NCBI RefSeq assembly: GCF_002237655.1
Contig: NZ_NOKT01000006.1
Coordinates: 124,001-188,000 of the forward strand
Source: Streptomyces sp. XY006
GTDB lineage: Bacteria > Actinomycetota > Actinomycetes > Streptomycetales > Streptomycetaceae
Length of the DNA: 64,000 nucleotides
Direction: 5' to 3'
The number at the start of each line of letters is the position of its first letter. Positions within the stretch are counted from its first letter, which is position 1. Under the pieces are notes generated by a model. It was not told the DNA's origin and ran no database searches. It saw only the letters and a list, made by a program, of their open reading frames with translations. Shown in pieces: positions 57,301 through 62,332 of this stretch. Position numbers and translations under genes: made by a program.

Positions 57301-58336
57301 CTCCGGCGAGCAGGACACGGACCGGACCTGGGCGGAGACCCGAGGCGGAGCCACTGCGACCCCGCGCTCCGCCGTCTGGGTCGACCCCGTCTCCCTGCCC
57401 TCTGCCGACGCCCCCACGAGCGGTACACCGGCCACGGAAGTGCCGGCCCAGATGCCGCAGAACGCCGACCCCGGCCCCGACCCCGGCCCCGCTGCCCCGC
57501 AGCCGGTCGCCACCCCCTTCCGGTCGGGGAACTACGAGTTCACCAACCTCAGGCACACCGAGGGGAAGTACCGCGACAAGGCCGTCCGGGTCATCGAGCT
57601 GCTCCGGGAGCACCCGACCATCCGGGCCTACGTCGGCTCCCGTCCCGTCCGCATCACCCTGCACGTCCGCACCACGGAGACTCCCGCCGACGTACGGGAC
57701 ATGGGCGACGAGGGCGTGCAGATCAATCTGGCCAGCTACTACTTCGAGAAGTACGACACGGGCTACCTCATGGGCATGCTGGCCCATGAGATCGGCCTGC
57801 ACCCGCTCGCCTCCCGCAACGGGAACATCCCCGACGAGGAGTCGATGTTCCAGGACATTCCGCTGCCCGTGCCGGGGCTGGCGGATCTGGCCACGCCCCG
57901 CACCATGAGCACCCGGGGCGCCGGGCAGGCGGACCACATCATGGCGGCCTTCCCCAGCAGCACGCGGCACGGCATCTACCGGACCATCGTCGTGGAGATG
58001 GCCGAGACCCTCGCCCGGCAGGCGCAGTCGGGAGAAGAGGGCGCGAAGGCCTCGGACGTCACCGACCTGTTCGACTGCTACCTCATGGACCTGGCGTCCA
58101 TCGCGGTCACCAACGACTACCGGATGAACGCCGCGAAGGAACCCAACTACACGGCGCGGGTCTACAACGCCTACAAGGAGATGCTGGACGCCCGCCTGGC
58201 CGACAAGCCCGCCCTGAGGGCTCTGTTGCCGACGAACAAGAGCCTCTTCGGCGTGATCAACGACTTCCGTCGCATCGGCACCTACATCGCCCTGAACAAC
58301 CGTGGCGACAGCATCCAGCAGACCGGCTCCCACTGA
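42308..58336 (+). CDS. Giant multi-protease T7SS-linked protein ('lonely Cys'-type), 5342 residues
   Basis: The domain order by residue is as follows. About 1-320 is helical/hydrophobic ([37 protein letters not shown]), a likely T7SS-targeting head. About 240-1080 holds Pro/Thr/Ser-rich linkers. About 1090-1230 is a caspase-like module (ADYFAGHGT His1126; VLFSCETG Cys1173). About 1455-1690 is an OTU-like protease ([10 protein letters not shown] Cys1476; GTDHFDAL His1667). About 1815-3660 is tandem beta-rich modules (VTLSGG near 2526 and 3114). About 3700-3940 and 4000-4145 are OTU-like modules without Cys (Ser3729, Gly4014). Three HEIGLHPLA modules follow (His4284, 4585, 5160), with a zincin [13 protein letters not shown] at His4933 before the last. 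Streptomyces has similar giants annotated 'lonely Cys domain' (from memory). One uninterrupted 16-kb frame; ATG 42308. Role as secreted effector is inferred. Confidence 0.85.
   Translation: [5342 protein letters not shown]
44231..44300 (+). repeat. Gly-Thr/Ser-Thr hexamer repeat in the giant gene
   Basis: ACCGGC and ACCAGC hexamers alternate, then GGAGCC units follow. They encode [17 protein letters not shown]-like linker sequence. Unit changes keep frame. Confidence 0.8.
45181..45225 (+). repeat. (ACCGACGAC)5 nonamer repeat in the giant gene
   Basis: Five perfect 9-bp copies encode a TTP repeat linker just ahead of the caspase-like module. The unit preserves frame whatever the copy number. 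Confidence 0.85.
52055..52145 (+). repeat. Ser-Thr/Gly-Thr hexamer repeat in the giant gene
   Basis: ACCAGC, ACGGGC and ACCGGC hexamers form a Thr-Ser/Thr-Gly linker inside the beta-rich section, the same type as at 44231 and 56695. Confidence 0.8.
54874..58325 (+). repeat. Three in-frame copies of a 270-residue H-E-x-x-x-H module
   Basis: Copies lie at about 54874-55692, 55783-56592 and 57505-58325. Each runs from [12 protein letters not shown]-like sequence through [27 protein letters not shown] and AGQxDHIMAA to NNRGDSIQ. The last two are separated by a distinct zincin domain. DNA identity is high in the core, indicating internal duplication. Confidence 0.9.
56695..56730 (+). repeat. (CACCAG)6 hexamer microsatellite in the giant gene
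   Basis: Six perfect copies encode a Ser-Thr linker between the second H-E-x-x-x-H module and the zincin. It is frame-neutral. Confidence 0.88.
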
Positions 58337-58459
58337 AGCCCACCTACCCGACCCGCCGTTCACGTACATAAACGTCGTGCACGTGGGTGTACTGGGCTCC
58401 GGTCGTGTGCCAGGCTCCCTGCTCGAAGGCGTCCTGCGTGTGATCAGGAGGTTGGCGAG

Positions 58460-60178
58460 ATGGAGGGCATCGAGTCCGGCACCACCCCCGGAATCAGCAG
58501 ACGCACGCTGCTCGGCAGTGCCGCGGCCGCGGCCGTCGCCGCCGGTGCCCTCGCGGGGAGCGGAAAAGCGTTCGCCGCGCCCGCCGCGCCCGCCGCTCCC
58601 GCCGCACCCGGTCATGTGCCGGAGCTGTGGGGCGAGTTCACGCGCGACCCGTACCGGCATCCGCAGATCCCGTTCGTCGGACGGGCGGGCTTCCGTGGCG
58701 GATCGCCGCGGCTGCCCCGCCGCCCGGTGGTCGCCGACGTCCGCGACTTCGGCGCCGTCGCGGACGGCCGCACGGACTGCGCCCCGGCCATCAACCGTGC
58801 CATCGCCGCCGCCGGAAGGGCCGGTGGCGGCACGGTCGTCATCCCGCCCGGCACCTTCCGCATCGACGACCTGATCCGCCTCGGCCGTTCCCACGTCGTC
58901 CTGCGCGGCGCGGGCAGCGACCGTACGACGCTGTACGCGGCGAAGAACCTCACCGAGCTCATCGGCGCGTACGGCTCCCGCTACGGCGGCGACAAATCGT
59001 CCTGGTCGTGGGCGGGTGGGCTCATCTGGCTGGCGCCCGAGGCCCGCTTCGCTTCCCTGACCTCCGCGATCAGAGCGCAGGCGTGGCCGTTCGAGGGCTG
59101 GACCGGGAACCGGCGTGACGAATGGCGGACGCTCACCGCAGTGACCCCCGCGCGCAGGGGCGACACGACGGTGACGGTGGCCGACCCGGCCACGCTGCGC
59201 CCCGGCGCGCTGGTGCTGCTCCGGCTCTCCGACGACGCCGGGCACACCCTGCTCAAGCGCATGGCGGGCGACGGCACCGGCCCCGATGGCTACACGTGGA
59301 GCGACAAGAGCAAGCTGCTGTCGTACGTGCCCTACGAGTGGCCCGTCCGCGTGACCCGGGTCAGGGGGCGGCGGGTGACCCTGGAGCGTCCCCTCCCGCT
59401 CGACCTGCGCCCCGAGTGGGAGCCGCTGCTCACCACGCACGTACCGGAGTTGACCGGCGCGGGCGTCGAGGGGCTGACCCTGGAGGTGGTGGAGACTCCG
59501 CAGCGGCCCCATCTGCTCGACCTGGGGTACAACGGCGTCGTGCTGCAGTGCGCGTACGACTGCTGGGTGGACGACGTGACGGTCCGGCACACCGACAACG
59601 GCTTCGGTCTGGTCGCCGCGTCCGCGTGCACCCTGCGCCGCACCCGTGTCACGGGGCGGGGCACCCACCACCCGTACTTCTGCCGCGATGGCTCACACGA
59701 CAATCTGATCGAGGACTTCACCATCGAGGAGCGCACCACCCCGGCTCCCGGCGGCACCCAACTGCACGGCATCAATGTCGAGGGCCTGTCCTCCTACAAC
59801 GTCTGGTCGAGGGGGGACATGCGGATGGGGACCTTCGACAGCCACCGCGGCATGCCCTTCGCCAACGTCCGCACCGATATCACGGTGCACAACAACGGCC
59901 GCCACGGCGGTGATGCCAGCGCCGGTCCCCTGTTCGGGGCCCGGTTCACCCACTGGAACATCCGTGTGACCAATGGGCGCGCGGGCCTGATGAAGATCGA
60001 CGGACTGGCCCCGTTCTCCGCGACGGTCGGCATCAACGAGGTCCGTGAGTTCGACCAGATCGACGCGCCCGACTTCGCCGGTGACCTGCACAGCCGTCTG
60101 GAGCTGTACGGGACGACCGACGTGGTGCGTCCTCGCAATCTGTACGAGGCGCAGCGCGCCCGCGGCTCCGACCGGTGA
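58460..60178 (+). CDS. Tat-exported right-handed beta-helix (pectate-lyase-superfamily type) protein
   Basis: The 572-residue product has a twin-arginine signal (SRRTLLGSAAAAAVAAGALAG, cut near AFA). RRPVVADVRDFGAVADGRTDCAPAINRAIAAA is the hallmark opening of the Pectate_lyase_3/GH28- and GH55-like beta-helix fold, followed by GGTVVIPPGTFRI. Further coils include GVVLQCAYDCWVDDVTVRHTDNGFGLVAASACTLRRTRVTG and HHPYFCRDGSHDNLIEDFTIEE. It is probably a secreted polysaccharide-degrading or -binding protein; the substrate is not evident. ATG has AGGAGGTTG upstream. It follows the giant gene by 123 bp and is not an obvious immunity protein. Confidence 0.82.
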   Translation: MEGIESGTTPGISRRTLLGSAAAAAVAAGALAGSGKAFAAPAAPAAPAAPGHVPELWGEFTRDPYRHPQIPFVGRAGFRGGSPRLPRRPVVADVRDFGAVADGRTDCAPAINRAIAAAGRAGGGTVVIPPGTFRIDDLIRLGRSHVVLRGAGSDRTTLYAAKNLTELIGAYGSRYGGDKSSWSWAGGLIWLAPEARFASLTSAIRAQAWPFEGWTGNRRDEWRTLTAVTPARRGDTTVTVADPATLRPGALVLLRLSDDAGHTLLKRMAGDGTGPDGYTWSDKSKLLSYVPYEWPVRVTRVRGRRVTLERPLPLDLRPEWEPLLTTHVPELTGAGVEGLTLEVVETPQRPHLLDLGYNGVVLQCAYDCWVDDVTVRHTDNGFGLVAASACTLRRTRVTGRGTHHPYFCRDGSHDNLIEDFTIEERTTPAPGGTQLHGINVEGLSSYNVWSRGDMRMGTFDSHRGMPFANVRTDITVHNNGRHGGDASAGPLFGARFTHWNIRVTNGRAGLMKIDGLAPFSATVGINEVREFDQIDAPDFAGDLHSRLELYGTTDVVRPRNLYEAQRARGSDR

Positions 60179-60220
60179 CGAAGCCCAGGACGAGCTGACC
60201 GGGCGGCGGGTGAGCGGGAA

Positions 60221-60244
60221 GGCCGGGCCCCCGGGGGCCCGGCC
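60221..60244. terminator. Bidirectional terminator (24-bp palindrome) between convergent genes
   Basis: The arms GGCCGGGCCCCC and GGGGGCCCGGCC form a perfect palindrome in the 73-bp gap between the beta-helix gene and the GH30 gene, which converge here. Confidence 0.8.
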
Positions 60245-60251
60245 GCGTGGG

Positions 60252-62177
60252 TCAGGCCGCGTTCAGCGTCCACTTCTGGTTCGCCCCACCGGTGCACGTC
60301 CAGATCTGGGCGGGTGTGCCGTCGGCGGAGTTGTTGCCCGTGACGTCCAGGCACTTGTCCGCTCCGGTGTTGACGACGTCGTGGGTGGACGAGTTGTACG
60401 ACCACTGCTGCGCCGAGGTGCCGTTGCAGGTGTAGAGCTGCACCCGGGCTCCGTCGGCCGTCGAGGCCCCGCTGACGTCCAGGCACTTGCCGAGAGCGCG
60501 GACCGTCCCGTCCGAACCGACCGTCCAGCGCTGGGCCGTCGAGCCGTTGCACCCGTACAGCTGCACCGCCGTGCCGTCGGCGCTGCTGCCGCCGGCGACG
60601 TCCAGGCACTTGCCGGCCAGCCCCACGAGGCTGCCCGTGGCGCCGCCCGGGTTGCCCGACGGCGTACCGGACCAGGTGAAGGTGGCGGTCGTGCGGGCGG
60701 GCAGTGTGTAGTGGAACGACTGGCCGCCCCAGTCGACGCGGACGGACCGGGCCGAGGCGCTGCCGTTGTGCGCGATCAGCGCCTTGGAGCCGTCCGGGTT
60801 GCGCCAGGCGACGTTGGGCACGGCGGTGCCGGCGGTGGAGGCGATCCGGTGTGCGCCGGGCCTGACGAACTTGGTGAGGTGGCCGGTGGTGTAGTACTCG
60901 ACGGTGTAGTCCACCTGCCCGGCACGCGGCCCGCCCTCCTGGACGGTGATCAGACCCGTGCAGGTGCCGCAACCGCCGTTGTGCGGTCCCATGTTCTGGT
61001 TCAGGGCCAGGCTCCACTTGACCAGGCTGCTGCTCCAGTTGCGGGCGTAGTTGATGATGTCCGCCAGGTCCTCGTTGTGCTGGTTTCCGATCCAGGTGCC
61101 GCCGGAGTGCTCGGTGCTGAAGTGCCGTACGTTCGGGTACTGGTCGTGCACCTGGCTGCCCACGGCGGGGTCCCCGGCGTAGCCGTGCCAGGCGATGCCG
61201 CCGAAGAGGGGGTCGTTACGCACACCGGCGTCCGCCAGGATGGGGGCTCCGATGGTGGGGTAGTCCCCGTAGTTCCAGTCGTGCACGAGGACCTTGGTGT
61301 CGATGCCGGCCGCGCGGAAGGCCGGGTACACGTGGTTCTTCGTGAACTCGATCAGCCCGGAGGCGTTCCAGCTCATCCCGGGGTAGTTCATGGCGGTGGG
61401 GTTGCCGGCCTGACAGCAGTTCGGCTCGTTCTGCACCGAGAGGTAGTCGATGTCGACGCCGGCCGCCTGGTAGCTCTGGATGTACTTCACCAGGTACTGG
61501 GCGTACATGGGGTAGTACTCCCACTTCAGCCAGCCCATCTGGTCCATGCGGCCGTTGTCCTTCATCCAGCCCGGCGCGCTCCACGGCACGCCCTTGACGC
61601 GCAGCGCGGGGTTGAGCTGCTTGGCCTGGACGGTCAGCAGGCGGACGTTGGTGTCGTAGCCGTTGGCGCCGAAGTCGTTGAGGTCGCAGCAGGTGTCGTC
61701 GAGGGAGACGTGGCCGGGCCGGGACAGGTCCGAGGCCCCGATGGGGTTGCGGACGAAGGAGAGGCCGATGCCGTCCGTGGGGGAGAACAGGCGGCGCATC
61801 ACGGTGTCACGGGTCGAGGCGCTGATCGCGCCGCCGCGCAGCAGGTGGGCGGTGGTGTCCGTGATGGAGGCGCCGCCACCTTCGAACTGCTGGTAGGTGG
61901 TGGACTCGTTGACGCTGATCGTCTGGTCGGCGCTGCCGCCGGGGGAGCCGAAGTTCACGGGGGTCTGCTGGGCGAGTCCGCGGGTGACGTTGCGGCCCGC
62001 CGAGTCCGACGTCGTGGTGAGCCAGACGTCGACGCGCTCCCCCGCCGCCGCGGCCGGTGCGGTCAGGCCGGGCCCTGTGAGCAGGGCCAGGGCCAGGAGC
62101 AGGACGGTCGTCGCTGCGCCGGGCCGCCGCCGGGCGGGGGTTCCGCGCGTGAGCGGGAGTCTGAGGAGCCGGGTCAT
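60252..62177 (-). CDS. Secreted glycoside hydrolase family 30 enzyme with ricin-type CBM13
   Basis: The 641-residue product has a Sec signal (ATTVLLLALALLTGPGLTAPAAAA). A GH30 (beta/alpha)8 catalytic domain follows: YQQFEGGGASITDTTAHLL, LSFVRNPIGASD, the acid/base Glu251 in YLSVQNEPNCC and the nucleophile Glu356 in RHFSTEHSGG. A beta-sandwich flank runs to about 500, then a ricin trefoil with AQRWTV, AQQWSY and NQKWTL motifs. GH30 members cut beta-1,6-glucan, xylan or glucosylceramide; which one is open. ATG 62177 has GAGAGGTC upstream. The LacI gene 155 bp upstream on the same strand is a likely regulator. Confidence 0.88.
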   Translation of the reverse strand: MTRLLRLPLTRGTPARRRPGAATTVLLLALALLTGPGLTAPAAAAGERVDVWLTTTSDSAGRNVTRGLAQQTPVNFGSPGGSADQTISVNESTTYQQFEGGGASITDTTAHLLRGGAISASTRDTVMRRLFSPTDGIGLSFVRNPIGASDLSRPGHVSLDDTCCDLNDFGANGYDTNVRLLTVQAKQLNPALRVKGVPWSAPGWMKDNGRMDQMGWLKWEYYPMYAQYLVKYIQSYQAAGVDIDYLSVQNEPNCCQAGNPTAMNYPGMSWNASGLIEFTKNHVYPAFRAAGIDTKVLVHDWNYGDYPTIGAPILADAGVRNDPLFGGIAWHGYAGDPAVGSQVHDQYPNVRHFSTEHSGGTWIGNQHNEDLADIINYARNWSSSLVKWSLALNQNMGPHNGGCGTCTGLITVQEGGPRAGQVDYTVEYYTTGHLTKFVRPGAHRIASTAGTAVPNVAWRNPDGSKALIAHNGSASARSVRVDWGGQSFHYTLPARTTATFTWSGTPSGNPGGATGSLVGLAGKCLDVAGGSSADGTAVQLYGCNGSTAQRWTVGSDGTVRALGKCLDVSGASTADGARVQLYTCNGTSAQQWSYNSSTHDVVNTGADKCLDVTGNNSADGTPAQIWTCTGGANQKWTLNAA

Positions 62178-62262
62178 GGCATGACCTCTCTGTGGGGGGT
62201 GCTCACCTTCACGCCTTGAAGGCGAAGACAAGGGACGAGTGCGGCGATCGGCACCGTCCAAC

Positions 62263-62277
62263 TGCCTTAAGTTAAGG
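62263..62277. promoter_or_regulatory. 15-bp palindrome in the GH30 promoter region
   Basis: GCCTTAA and TTAAGGC flank a central G. It lies 86 bp upstream of the GH30 start in an AT-rich patch uncommon for this genome, and may be an operator or overlap the promoter. Confidence 0.5.
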
Positions 62278-62332
62278 CCTGATTAAACTGACAGGGCATG
62301 AACCCGTCAATAAAGAGCGCCGAAGAAACAGT

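Noticed and set aside
55556..59671. A 1371-codon minus-strand frame spanning the end of the giant gene and the beta-helix gene
   Set aside because: It crosses two well-supported plus-strand genes and their intergenic ribosome-binding site, and its translation resembles no family.
58460..60178. The beta-helix protein downstream of the giant gene as its immunity protein
   Set aside because: It carries a Tat signal and the carbohydrate-enzyme beta-helix opening, is larger than typical immunity proteins, and has its own ribosome-binding site 123 bp away.
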